Shown in pieces: positions 33,606-42,136 of a stretch of DNA of 64,000 nucleotides (positions within the stretch are counted from its first letter, which is position 1; each line of letters begins with the position of its first letter). Location: the NCBI GenBank assembly GCA_900315455.1, contig OMZE01000009.1:1-64000 (forward strand), given 5' to 3'. This DNA is from an uncultured Prevotellaceae bacterium (GTDB lineage: Bacteria > Bacteroidota > Bacteroidia > Bacteroidales > Bacteroidaceae). Both the position numbers and the translations under genes were made by a program. A model generated the notes under the pieces. It did not search any database. It was not told the DNA's origin and was given only the letters and a program-made list of their open reading frames with translations.

Positions 33606-34007
33606 ATGAAAAAGATTGTTTTATTGCTGATGACCCTGGCAGGAGCACTGACGGTGCAAGGCAGGGTACACACCCTCCAGGAGATGGCGGAGCGCGCCTA
33701 CAACTTCCTGACCTTTGAGATGACCGACGGGGCAAAAGTCTCCGTCGCCATATCGTCGCTGACGCTGACCATCAACGGCAACACCCTGACGGCCGGCTCG
33801 CAGACATTCACACTCTCCAACCTCTCAAAGATGTATTTCTCCAACACCGACGAGACCACCGGCATCGAGGAGACGACCTGCGCCACTCTCGAAGAAGCCA
33901 CCGAAATCTACGACCTGCAGGGCCATAGAATCGCCAAAGAGCAGATGACCAAAGGCGTGTACATCGTCAAGACCAAAAGCAAAACCCAGAAAATCGTAGT
34001 GAAATGA
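33606..34007 (+). CDS. Small secreted protein with type IX-like C-terminal tail
   Basis: A 133-residue protein. The ATG at 33606 begins a signal peptide (MKKIVLLLMTLAGALTVQG). The short mature region is beta-rich (NFLTFEMTDGAKVSVAISSL, LTAGSQTFTLSNLSKMYFS). It leads into a full-looking secretion tail (TEIYDLQGHRIAK..., KGVYIVKTKS, KIVVK). The next gene starts inside its stop codon (ATGA, 34004-34007). The TFEMTDG...ISSLTLTINGNTLTA part resembles the start of the next protein (YQFPSTETGDMTYTDGQTLT), so both may share one domain. Probably a surface partner of the next protein. Confidence 0.75.
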   Translation: MKKIVLLLMTLAGALTVQGRVHTLQEMAERAYNFLTFEMTDGAKVSVAISSLTLTINGNTLTAGSQTFTLSNLSKMYFSNTDETTGIEETTCATLEEATEIYDLQGHRIAKEQMTKGVYIVKTKSKTQKIVVK

Positions 34008-35974
34008 AGAAGATACACGCTCTCCTCATAGCCCTCATGCTGACGATAGCAGCCACGGGCCAGACGCTGAATGTCAAGGTGGGCAGCGTCGTATACCAGT
34101 TCCCCTCCACAGAGACGGGCGACATGACCTACACCGACGGTCAGACGCTTACCATCATGGGGAAAGAACTCCCACTTTCCGACATCGACGAGATGACGGT
34201 AGATGATACCAGCGTGACCGACGCCACTGTCGCTGTCGACTACAACGGCACTACCGCCACCGTCACCGTGGCTGGCGACGTGGCACGCTATGTCACGCCG
34301 ACCGTCGATGGCGCCCACGTCTCCATCGTCCAAAGCGACGACCTGGCTCAGGAAATCACCTACACGCTTAGCGGCACGACGACAGACGGCGAGTTCTATA
34401 TGTCGGGCTCCTACAAGGCCACGATAGCGCTGAACGGCCTTACCCTGACCAACGCGACACCCGTATACAGCGGTGCCGCTGTGCACATCCAGAACGGCAA
34501 ACGCATCAAGGTGAAAGTGATGAACGGCACTACCAACACGCTGACCGATGCCGCCAATGGCTCGCAGAAGGGATGCCTCTACATCAAGGGCCATGCCGAG
34601 TTTGCCCAGAAAGGCACGCTCAACGTGACGGGCAATACGAAGCACGCCATCAAGACAGGCGAATACATGACTCTGAAAAACGCCACCCTCAACATCACCC
34701 AGGCGGTGGCCGACGGCATCAACTGCGCCGAATACTTCCTCATGGAGAGCGGCACCATCAACATCAGCGGCACGGGCGATGACGGCATACAGTGCGACAT
34801 CGACGGCGATGCCTCCACCGGCGAGACGGCCGACCATGAGGAGGAGGACAGCGGCAATATCTACCTGCAAGACGGCACCATCGGCATCCACGTGACAGCC
34901 GATGCCGCCAAAGGCATCAAGAGCGCCGGGAATCTCAGCATCAGCGGAGGCGACATCACCGTGAAGACCTCGGGAGGGGGCGTATGGGACAGCGACGACC
35001 TGAAGACCAAGGCATCGTCGTGCCTCAGTGCCGATGCCGACATCACCATCAGCGGGGGCACGATCAACCTGACCAGCACGGGCGCCGGCGGCAAAGGCAT
35101 CAATGGCGACGGCATCTTCAACGCCACCGGAGGCACCCTGACCATCAGCACCTCGGGCAACGCCGTCGTCGCCTCGTCGAGCGGCAGCATCTCCACCGTC
35201 ACTTCCTCACAGCAACTCGACCGTTACAGCAGCGACTACAAGTCGTCGCCCAAGGGCATCAAGATAGATGGCGCCCTGACCATCGGCGGCGATGCCGTCA
35301 TCAGCGTCACCACGACAGGAGCCGGCGGCGAGGGCGTGGAGAGCAAGACTTCCATCGACATCACCGGAGGCCAGACCACCGTCAATGCTGCCGACGACGC
35401 CATCAACGCCTCGTATACCACCACGGCAAGCGGCAACGGCAACCTGACCATCAGCAGCGGCTATGTCTTTGCACGCTCCACGGGCAACGACGGCATCGAC
35501 GCCAACGGCAACTGCTACATCATGGGCGGACTGGTCTATGCCATCGGCAGTTCACAGCCCGAGGTGGCCATCGACGCCAACAGCGAGCAGCAGAAGAAAA
35601 TCTACCTCACGGGAGGCACCCTCATCGCCATCGGCGGACTGGAGAACGGCAGCAGTCTCACCCAGTCGTGCTACTCCACCAACTCCTGGAGCAAGAACAC
35701 CTGGTACGCCCTGACCATAGGCAGCGAGACCTTCGCTTTCAAGACTCCGGCGAGCGGCGGGTCGGCCCTCGTCGTCTCGGGTGCCTCACAGCCCACGCTG
35801 AAAAGCAACGTCACCGTGAGCGGCGGTGAAAGCATCTTCGATGGCATGGGCTATACCGGAGCGAGCGTCAGCGGTGGCTCTACGGTCAGTCTCTCGGCAT
35901 ACACCGGTGGCGGAGGTCCCGGTGGCGGAGGCGGTCCTGGCGGTGGCGGTGGTCATGGCCCCGGTGGCTGGTGA
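34004..35974 (+). CDS. Secreted carbohydrate-binding beta-helix protein (DUF4353/Cthe_2159-like)
   Basis: A 656-residue protein with a signal peptide (1-18). A short N-terminal beta domain is followed by a long parallel beta-helix (about 120-600) made of rungs such as AVHIQNGKRIKVKVMNGTTN, GTINISGTGDDGIQCDIDGD and GGTINLTSTGAGGKGINGDG. This is the architecture of the Cthe_2159 family, whose founding member binds acidic polysaccharide (polygalacturonate). The protein ends in a Gly-rich tail GGGGPGGGGGPGGGGGHGPG with no type IX-like tail. It overlaps both neighbours by a few bases and is encoded with a LytS/LytR pair, so its production is probably tied to that signalling system. Confidence 0.8.
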   Translation: MKKIHALLIALMLTIAATGQTLNVKVGSVVYQFPSTETGDMTYTDGQTLTIMGKELPLSDIDEMTVDDTSVTDATVAVDYNGTTATVTVAGDVARYVTPTVDGAHVSIVQSDDLAQEITYTLSGTTTDGEFYMSGSYKATIALNGLTLTNATPVYSGAAVHIQNGKRIKVKVMNGTTNTLTDAANGSQKGCLYIKGHAEFAQKGTLNVTGNTKHAIKTGEYMTLKNATLNITQAVADGINCAEYFLMESGTINISGTGDDGIQCDIDGDASTGETADHEEEDSGNIYLQDGTIGIHVTADAAKGIKSAGNLSISGGDITVKTSGGGVWDSDDLKTKASSCLSADADITISGGTINLTSTGAGGKGINGDGIFNATGGTLTISTSGNAVVASSSGSISTVTSSQQLDRYSSDYKSSPKGIKIDGALTIGGDAVISVTTTGAGGEGVESKTSIDITGGQTTVNAADDAINASYTTTASGNGNLTISSGYVFARSTGNDGIDANGNCYIMGGLVYAIGSSQPEVAIDANSEQQKKIYLTGGTLIAIGGLENGSSLTQSCYSTNSWSKNTWYALTIGSETFAFKTPASGGSALVVSGASQPTLKSNVTVSGGESIFDGMGYTGASVSGGSTVSLSAYTGGGGPGGGGGPGGGGGHGPGGW

Positions 35975-37164
35975 TGAAACAATATATCCCGCCTTCTTAC
36001 GTTATGATAATGACAATACCTTTTGGAATGAAACAGTCGCGACAGGAGAACCTGACTTACTTGGCAGTGTGGGGCTTGCTCTTTGCAGCCCCAGTGCTGA
36101 GCCTGTATGTGCGTAGCGTCAGCGACACCAACCTCACGTTCAATTGGGCAGAAGTGTTCGTCGTGTGGAAACTGTTCGCTGTCTACCTGGTTTTGTTCCT
36201 CATCCACAATTTCCTCCTGGCTCCGATGCTGGTGCATGGGCACCACCGCACAGCCTATTTCTCGCTCTTGGCAGTGGTCATAGCCGCATTTGCCGTTTTC
36301 CAATGCAGCAACAGACCGAGAGAGTGGCGACACGGCGACCGCCCACCCATCGAACAGCCAAGACAAGAGCCGCCACCGATAGGTGAACCGCCGATGAAGA
36401 TGGAGGGAGGACGCCCGCCGAAACCCGACGAGCCTCCGCACCAACGTCTCACCCCACCGCCCATCGTCGGCGAGCGCGACATCCTCGCCCTCATCACGCT
36501 CCTCCTCATGTTTGGCGCCAACCTAGGCATCAAGGTGTATTTCCGCAGCCGTGAAGACCGACAGCGGTTGGCAGAACTGGAGAAGCAGAATCTGGAACAG
36601 CAGTTGGAATACCTGCGATACCAGATCAACCCCCACTTCTTCATGAACACGCTCAACAACATCCACGCCCTCGTGGATATCGATCCGGAGAAGGCGAAAG
36701 ACACCATCCTGGAACTGTCGAAGATGATGCGCTACGTGCTCTACGAGGGCAACAAGCAGGGGGTGCCGCTATCGCGCGAACTCGACTTCATCCGCCATTA
36801 TGTGGCACTGATGCAGTTGCGCTACACCGACAAGGTGCGCATCAGCGTCCTCCTGCCCGGCGAGGTGCCCGACCGCCAAGTGCCGCCACTGATGCTCATC
36901 ACGTTCATAGAGAACGCCTTCAAGCACGGCGTCAGTTACCAGAAAGAATCATTCATCGAGGTGAAAATCGACGTGAAGGACGACCAGTTGCTGTTCTCCT
37001 GCCGCAACTCGAAAGCCGACAAGTCGAATGAGGAAAAAGGCGGCGTGGGCCTCACCAATGTCAGGGAGCGCCTCAACCTGCTCTACCGCAACGACTACAC
37101 GCTGCGCATCGACGACACCTCCGACATCTATACCGTTCAACTCATCATTCCCATCACCCAATGA
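35974..37164 (+). CDS. LytS-type membrane sensor histidine kinase
   Basis: A 396-residue protein. The ATG at 35974 overlaps the preceding stop (TGATG); a GTG at 35971 is the alternative. It has membrane helices (about 28-46, 62-82, 93-110 and 166-185), with a Pro-rich loop between the third and fourth (about 112-160, EQPRQEPPPIGEPPMKMEGG). A coiled coil follows, then the His_kinase domain (YQINPHFFMNTLNNIHALVD, phospho-acceptor His221) and an HATPase region (about 300-395; NAFKHGVSYQ, KGGVGLTNVRERL). It pairs with the LytTR response regulator overlapping its 3' end. The Pro-rich loop is unusual and may be periplasmic. Confidence 0.9.
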   Translation: MKQYIPPSYVMIMTIPFGMKQSRQENLTYLAVWGLLFAAPVLSLYVRSVSDTNLTFNWAEVFVVWKLFAVYLVLFLIHNFLLAPMLVHGHHRTAYFSLLAVVIAAFAVFQCSNRPREWRHGDRPPIEQPRQEPPPIGEPPMKMEGGRPPKPDEPPHQRLTPPPIVGERDILALITLLLMFGANLGIKVYFRSREDRQRLAELEKQNLEQQLEYLRYQINPHFFMNTLNNIHALVDIDPEKAKDTILELSKMMRYVLYEGNKQGVPLSRELDFIRHYVALMQLRYTDKVRISVLLPGEVPDRQVPPLMLITFIENAFKHGVSYQKESFIEVKIDVKDDQLLFSCRNSKADKSNEEKGGVGLTNVRERLNLLYRNDYTLRIDDTSDIYTVQLIIPITQ

Positions 37165-37898
37165 CCATTCGCTGTCTCGCCATCGACGATGAGCCTCTGG
37201 CTCTGCAACAACTCGTTGCCTATATCAAGAAAGTACCGTTCCTCGAACTGCAGGCCCAGTGCCAAAGTGCGATGGAAGCCCGGGCGTTTCTCGAGAATGA
37301 TACGGTCGACGCCATCTTCTGCGACATCAACATGCCCGACCTCAACGGCATGGACTTCGTCAAGTCGCTCGCCTCGCCGCCCCTCATCATCTTCACCACC
37401 GCCTACTCCGAATATGCCGTAGAGGGCTTCCGCGTGAACGCCGTAGACTATCTGCTGAAACCCTTCGGACTGCAAGAGTTCCAGAGGGCGGCAAACAGAC
37501 TGAGGGAGAGGCTTGAAGGGCAGAGAGAGCGGTTTGAGGGACAGAAGGAAGCGACCGAAGGGCAGGATGTACAAGACATCTTCCTCAAGACCGACTACCG
37601 CATCGTCAAGGTCAGCATCCCCGACATCCGCTACGTAGAGGCCATGAGCGAATATCTGAAAGTATGGGTAGAGGGGATGCCGAAGCCCATCATCACCCTG
37701 CTGTCGATGAAAAAAATGGAGGAGCGGTTGCCTGATGGCTTCATGCGCATCCACCGCTCCTATATCATCAACCTCTCAAAAATCCAAGAGGTGAACAAAA
37801 ACCGTGTCATCATGGACGCCCAGACCTTTCTTCCCATCGGCGACATGTATAAAGAAGCCTTCCAAGCCTATCTCGAAACCAAGTTCTTAGGAAAGTAA
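37161..37898 (+). CDS. LytTR-family response regulator
   Basis: A 245-residue protein. The receiver domain (1-115) has acidic residues D9/D10, phospho-acceptor D55 (FCDINMPDLNG), T80 and K100 (LLKPFG). A linker follows with a three-fold short repeat (RLEGQRERFEGQKEATEGQD), then a LytTR DNA-binding domain (about 145-240; IRYVEAMSEYLKVWVEG, GFMRIHRSYIINLSKI). It overlaps the kinase gene by 4 nt and forms a two-component system with it. The probable target includes its own operon. The linker repeat is coded by near-identical 21-24 bp units and could change length easily. Confidence 0.92.
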   Translation: MTIRCLAIDDEPLALQQLVAYIKKVPFLELQAQCQSAMEARAFLENDTVDAIFCDINMPDLNGMDFVKSLASPPLIIFTTAYSEYAVEGFRVNAVDYLLKPFGLQEFQRAANRLRERLEGQRERFEGQKEATEGQDVQDIFLKTDYRIVKVSIPDIRYVEAMSEYLKVWVEGMPKPIITLLSMKKMEERLPDGFMRIHRSYIINLSKIQEVNKNRVIMDAQTFLPIGDMYKEAFQAYLETKFLGK

Positions 37899-37915
37899 AC
37901 GCAAGGGTAAATCCT

Positions 37916-38025
37916 TCTCCGTAGGCGCGGATTTCGTCCGTGCCCACCACAATGGCGTTCTGCGATAAGAATTCCTTTCCTTTGAAATGATGAAGCAGGT
38001 ATGGGAGTGTATCGCAGAAACGCCA
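37916..38025. terminator. Inverted repeat between converging operons, with dispersed-repeat fragment (copy D)
   Basis: 37916-37950 holds GTAGGCGCGGATTTCGTCCG, the end of the dispersed repeat. Then TGGCGTTCTGCGATA (37953-37967) pairs with TATCGCAGAAACGCCA (38010-38025) with one bulged base across a 42-nt loop. It can stop transcription from both sides (stops at 37898 and 38034). Confidence 0.45.
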
Positions 38026-38033
38026 TGGGGTGG

Positions 38034-40592
38034 TTACAACCGGCTCTTCTCCGCATTGCCGGCACCAGTGCCCTTATACTTCGACGGGGTGACATTGAAA
38101 CGATAGCGCAGCGAGAGGGTAACACAGCGGGAGTCGTTGTCTTCCACCTTTCGGAACATCATGCGGTTGCTATAGAGCGTGAAGCGGTTGATGCCGCCAT
38201 TGAAAAGGTCGTTGCCCGTCAGTTTGACGTTCAGGCGGTGCTTGAAGAAGTCCTTGCTGACACTGAGCGAGAGCATCGCATTGGTGCAGTCAAACCAAGC
38301 GTTCTGCTGATGGCCGTGAGTGTTCATATTGAAGTCAGCCTGAATCAGCCAGTCGTGAGGCAAGGTAAGAATGTTGCCTAATTGCAATGTCATCATCGGA
38401 TGGTTGAAACTTTTCTGCTTGCCGAGGAACTCCGCCTTGAACCATGATTTCATCAGTGATACATTGTATTGGGGTGTCCACGTGGCCTGCCCCATTCTGA
38501 TGTTCTTCTGTGCCCCCAGCGTTACGGTGAGCCAATCGGCGTGGTCGTAGTTCTTGTGTGTCACATGATTGACTTTCGAGTCCTCTTCCATGCTTTCCAC
38601 CGTGTGTAGGATGGGGTCTACACAATGTGAGAAGTTTGTTGTCAGGTAGAGCCATTTCCACATCACTGTCGCATTCAGATTGTGATATTTGATGGGCTTC
38701 AGGTAGGGGTTTCCCGTTTGTTGGTTGAGACGGTTCTCGTAGGTGACGTCGCTGCTCAACTGCCAGTAGGATGGGCGTGTGGAGCGTTTGGAATAACTGA
38801 CGGAAAGTTGTACTTCCTTCAACTTTCCAGATGCAGATATGGAAGGGAAGAAATCATTGTAAGTGCGACATTGGTCATCGCGGCGAACACCACTCACAAA
38901 ATATTCCGATTCCACATGTTCGTAACGCAGGCCAACGGTTAGTTGGACGCGAGCCAGTTGCTGTCGCAGTTCCACAAACGGCGCAATATTGTTCTCATGC
39001 TGCTCGTTGTTGCTGTTGGAAATATAGCCTTCGGGGTTTTCGAACTGGCTGTGCCAACGGGTGCTGGTGTATTCCTCACCTACCTCTACCTGTCCTTTCC
39101 ATAACGGATGGCTCACAATCAGTTTTTCCGCCAATAGATTGCTGCGCGTCACGCTCTCGGTGTTGACGTCACGGTTTTCATATTCAGCGCTCAGTTCTTG
39201 CTGATGGTTACGACCCAATTGTTTGCGGAAAGTATAATCTGCGTTGAAGTCTATGCTAAACTGACCTACCTTTCCCGTGTAGTAGAGATTTACCTGATGA
39301 TTGGGTGCGTTTTTGTTACGTCTTACACTGCTGTTCTGCAGATGGTCGTAGTATATGCCATCGGCCAGCAGACCGTCGTCATACTCAGAATGCCTTTTCA
39401 CGTAGTCATAAGTGTGCTGATAGAATCCGCCAAAGGAATTATTGTCATCCAACTGATAGTTGAATCCCATACGTCCTTCAAAGAAAGGATTTTGCCTTGT
39501 GCTTTTCTCATTATTATTGATGACCCACAAGGTGTCTGCAAAAACGGTCTGTTGGAACTCGCAGCGCCTCCAGTAGTTGTTGTATGCCCCAAAGAGATTG
39601 GCGAACAATTCCAGCCCTCCTGTACGATACGTCAGGTTGGCGCGCTCGTTGTTGGCATAGCCATGCCCCTTGCGGCTCCAAGAGGTCAGTTCCACGCCCA
39701 GACCTTCGCCGGCAGCACGCTTGGTATGGATGATGATGACAGCATTCACCGAGGCGTCATAGCGGGCACCGGGATTCTGTATCACCTCCACGTTGCGGAT
39801 GAAGTCCGACTGGATGTTTCGCAGTTCGTTCAGGTCTGTCAACTTGCGGCTGTTCAGGTAAATCAAGGGAACTCCCTTCCCCAAAATCTCATAATTCTCG
39901 CCTTTTTTCGAAATCATCGGCACACGCGAGAGCACATCCTCTGCCGTGCCTATCCGCTCCATTACCGTGCCCTCCACGTTCATCACCAAGGCGTTGCCTT
40001 TGAGTTGCACCTTGGGGCGTTCTCCCGTCACCACCGCTCCGTTGAGGGTATGGGCTTCAGGCTGCATCCTTATCCTTCCCACATCCGTGTTGTTGCAACG
40101 TTTGTATATGGTCTTATAGCCTACGAAGGAGATGCGGGCCAGCACGGTTTGCTGTTCACAGGGAATGACGAAGACGCCACTCTCGTTGGTCACGCCACCC
40201 GCCTGCAGCGTGGAATCCTGTGGCGAGAGCAGCGCTACGTTGACGTAGGCCATGGGCAGTCCGGCTTCATCCACGACGGTGCCTTTGTAGCGGATGTCGG
40301 TCTTCTGCAGGCACTCCACGGTGATTTCCGTGCTGTCGATGCTCATGCGTATGGGATAGAAGCCTATCATCTGGCGAATAGCATCAGGCACTGTCTTGCG
40401 GTGCACGGAGGTCGTGATGCGGAAGTCTTCCAACTCATTGTAGAGGAAATTGATTTCATAGTCTTGGCATTGGCTGTTCAACTCTCGCAAGGCATCGCTG
40501 AACGACACGTTATTGTAATCGCGGGTGATGCGCTGGGCAGTTATCGAAATAGCCACACAAGTAAATATCAGAAGGATGATAACTCTTTTCAT
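38034..40592 (-). CDS. STN-domain TonB-dependent receptor-like outer-membrane barrel
   Basis: An 852-residue protein; the ATG at 40592 gives the signal peptide MKRVIILLIFTCVAISITA. An N-terminal STN signalling domain (about 22-85; TRDYNNVSFSDALRELNSQC) is followed by a carboxypeptidase-regulatory-like domain (about 92-165; YKGTVVDEAGLPMAYVNVAL), a plug (about 180-290; VVTGERPKVQLKGNALVM, VQVIQNPGARYDASVNAV-type sequence) and an outer-membrane beta-barrel. The STN domain and the upstream FecR-like and ECF sigma genes indicate a cell-surface signalling transducer that activates the sigma factor on ligand binding. No SusD-like gene follows. The barrel is shorter than SusC, so it may act mainly as a sensor. 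Confidence 0.85.
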   Translation of the reverse strand: MKRVIILLIFTCVAISITAQRITRDYNNVSFSDALRELNSQCQDYEINFLYNELEDFRITTSVHRKTVPDAIRQMIGFYPIRMSIDSTEITVECLQKTDIRYKGTVVDEAGLPMAYVNVALLSPQDSTLQAGGVTNESGVFVIPCEQQTVLARISFVGYKTIYKRCNNTDVGRIRMQPEAHTLNGAVVTGERPKVQLKGNALVMNVEGTVMERIGTAEDVLSRVPMISKKGENYEILGKGVPLIYLNSRKLTDLNELRNIQSDFIRNVEVIQNPGARYDASVNAVIIIHTKRAAGEGLGVELTSWSRKGHGYANNERANLTYRTGGLELFANLFGAYNNYWRRCEFQQTVFADTLWVINNNEKSTRQNPFFEGRMGFNYQLDDNNSFGGFYQHTYDYVKRHSEYDDGLLADGIYYDHLQNSSVRRNKNAPNHQVNLYYTGKVGQFSIDFNADYTFRKQLGRNHQQELSAEYENRDVNTESVTRSNLLAEKLIVSHPLWKGQVEVGEEYTSTRWHSQFENPEGYISNSNNEQHENNIAPFVELRQQLARVQLTVGLRYEHVESEYFVSGVRRDDQCRTYNDFFPSISASGKLKEVQLSVSYSKRSTRPSYWQLSSDVTYENRLNQQTGNPYLKPIKYHNLNATVMWKWLYLTTNFSHCVDPILHTVESMEEDSKVNHVTHKNYDHADWLTVTLGAQKNIRMGQATWTPQYNVSLMKSWFKAEFLGKQKSFNHPMMTLQLGNILTLPHDWLIQADFNMNTHGHQQNAWFDCTNAMLSLSVSKDFFKHRLNVKLTGNDLFNGGINRFTLYSNRMMFRKVEDNDSRCVTLSLRYRFNVTPSKYKGTGAGNAEKSRL

Positions 40593-40664
40593 TTGCTCTT
40601 GTATTTGTTGTACCCCTCGGCTTAAGCCGTTCCCCGTTTGGCGGGGACACTCAAATCTCATGGC

Positions 40665-41399
40665 CTATTCTACGATGATGGTGTTGTTTTCAAGCCTTAT
40701 GGTCAGGCTTTCGAAACGGTTCAACTTCTCTATGGCGTGCTGAAGGCCATCCTCTTGTTTCCACACGAAGTGGAAGCGCAGTTCGCGGGCCGACTCATTC
40801 TCGAACGCCACCTCTGTATGATAGAACGATGCGATATGCGGAAGCATCTCGTCGAGGCGCACATTGTCGAAGACCACGGGTTGCACGGCGGCATCCTGTG
40901 TTGCCGTAATGGCCGTGTCGGTTCTGAACGTATCTGTTGGTGCCGTTTGCTGCTGCGGTGTCATCGGCGTCTCCTGCCTGGGCGATTTCACATCGCCTTC
41001 CACGCCGCTGTGCCATCTCACGAAGTGGATGGCGGCAAAGGCAATGCCCGACACCACCAGCAAGCCTATGAAAGAAGCCACCTTTGGCCGATTGAAGATG
41101 GAAAAATGATGATTGAAAATGGCGTTCAGCCCATGGTAATTTGATGTTTGATGCTGTTGTTTCACATCGCTTCCTTCATCGAAGTGTTGGGCAGCAAACT
41201 TATTCCACTCCTCCTCCACGTCACATTCCTGCCCTTGCAACTCTTCATGCTTGAAGGCACGTTTGGCAAATGCCATCTGTTCCACCAGTTCACGCATCTG
41301 GGGGTCGTCGAGAGCCTGTTGCAACTCTTGGTCAGTTGCCTGCCCGGGGTGCTCCTGCAACTCCAGGAGCCGCTCTATTAGTTGTTTTTCCGTCATCAT
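40665..41399 (-). CDS. FecR-like anti-sigma factor with DUF4974 end
   Basis: A 244-residue protein. The N-terminal cytoplasmic region (1-75) should bind the sigma factor. Residues 82-104 (QHQTSNYHGLNAIFNHHFSI) have odd composition and look coded by an inserted AT-rich repeat. One membrane helix spans 107-127 (VASFIGLLVVSGIAFAAI). The periplasmic part is short and ends in a DUF4974-like/STN-like domain (about 172-244; NVRLDEMLPHIASFYHTEVA). The central FecR domain seems largely missing, so this is a reduced variant. It lies 5 nt after the sigma gene and 72 nt before the STN-barrel gene. Confidence 0.8.
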   Translation of the reverse strand: MMTEKQLIERLLELQEHPGQATDQELQQALDDPQMRELVEQMAFAKRAFKHEELQGQECDVEEEWNKFAAQHFDEGSDVKQQHQTSNYHGLNAIFNHHFSIFNRPKVASFIGLLVVSGIAFAAIHFVRWHSGVEGDVKSPRQETPMTPQQQTAPTDTFRTDTAITATQDAAVQPVVFDNVRLDEMLPHIASFYHTEVAFENESARELRFHFVWKQEDGLQHAIEKLNRFESLTIRLENNTIIVE

Positions 41400-41404
41400 A
41401 TGGC

Positions 41405-41896
41405 TTACTGTATTGATTTCAAATGCAATCTGATTTTTTCTATCGACTCACGCAGATGGTGGTGCACGGTTTGTCGGCTGACGCCCAAGGTGTCGGCCAC
41501 CTCCTGGCAGGTCATTTCACGCAGGTAGCGCAGTCGGAAAATCTGCCGGCTCATCGGCGGAAGATGGTTGTCCACATACTGCATCAGTTCCGTCATACGC
41601 CATTGTTCGCTGTCGGTCATCGTCGGTGCTGTGGCAGCAACGGAGAGCAGGCGCACCAACCGCTCGCGCACCTTTTTCCGTTCTATCACGTTCCGGCATT
41701 GGTTGCGCACGCCTGTTAGCAGATAGGCCTCAGTGGTTTCGGGGCGCAAGGTGGCACCACTGGCCAACAGGTGTGAGAAGACCTCGCTCACCACGTCCTT
41801 GCTCTCATCCTCGTCGTAGAGGATAGAAGCCGCCAGACGGTACATCCGCATATAGTGCTGCTTGAAAATGAGTTCGATGTCGTTTTTTGTCATCAT
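41405..41896 (-). CDS. ECF-family RNA polymerase sigma factor
   Basis: A 163-residue protein with sigma region 2 (about 8-75; FKQHYMRMYRLAASILYDED, DVVSEVFSHLL) and region 4 (about 110-158; PPMSRQIFRLRYLREMTCQE, VADTLGVSRQTVHHHLRESI). It is the FecI-like type found with FecR/STN receptors in Bacteroidetes. It should transcribe its own operon and possibly others on release by the anti-sigma factor. Its promoter is not evident. Confidence 0.9.
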   Translation of the reverse strand: MMTKNDIELIFKQHYMRMYRLAASILYDEDESKDVVSEVFSHLLASGATLRPETTEAYLLTGVRNQCRNVIERKKVRERLVRLLSVAATAPTMTDSEQWRMTELMQYVDNHLPPMSRQIFRLRYLREMTCQEVADTLGVSRQTVHHHLRESIEKIRLHLKSIQ

Positions 41897-42013
41897 GCGT
41901 TTCAGGCTTACGCCAATCCTTTTTCTGGAAATTTCGAAATTGTCATTTGTCTATAATACAGTTCAGGGCAGCAAAGTGTAAAGTGAAAAGTGAGTTTTTT
42001 TGTTCTTCCTACA

Positions 42014-42055
42014 ACAATCATCCCTCCCGCCATGGTAGGCAAGAGGGACGATTGT
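42014..42055. terminator. Hairpin between the patatin and sigma-factor operons
   Basis: Arms ACAATCATCCCTC (42014-42026) and GAGGGACGATTGT (42043-42055) pair with one mismatch. A second weaker hairpin TCATGCC/GGGCATGA lies near 42077-42111. They separate two minus-strand transcription units; no strong T-run. Confidence 0.45.
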
Positions 42056-42136
42056 GGGTTATTGGGGTTGGTGGTCATGCCGTTTCGCCGGCACAGTCGG
42101 AATGGGCATGACAGGGATAAACCATCTTCCGTAGTT

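Noticed and set aside
39198-40625. 475-codon open frame on the plus strand
   Set aside because: Antisense to the STN-barrel receptor gene; no domain and no promoter.
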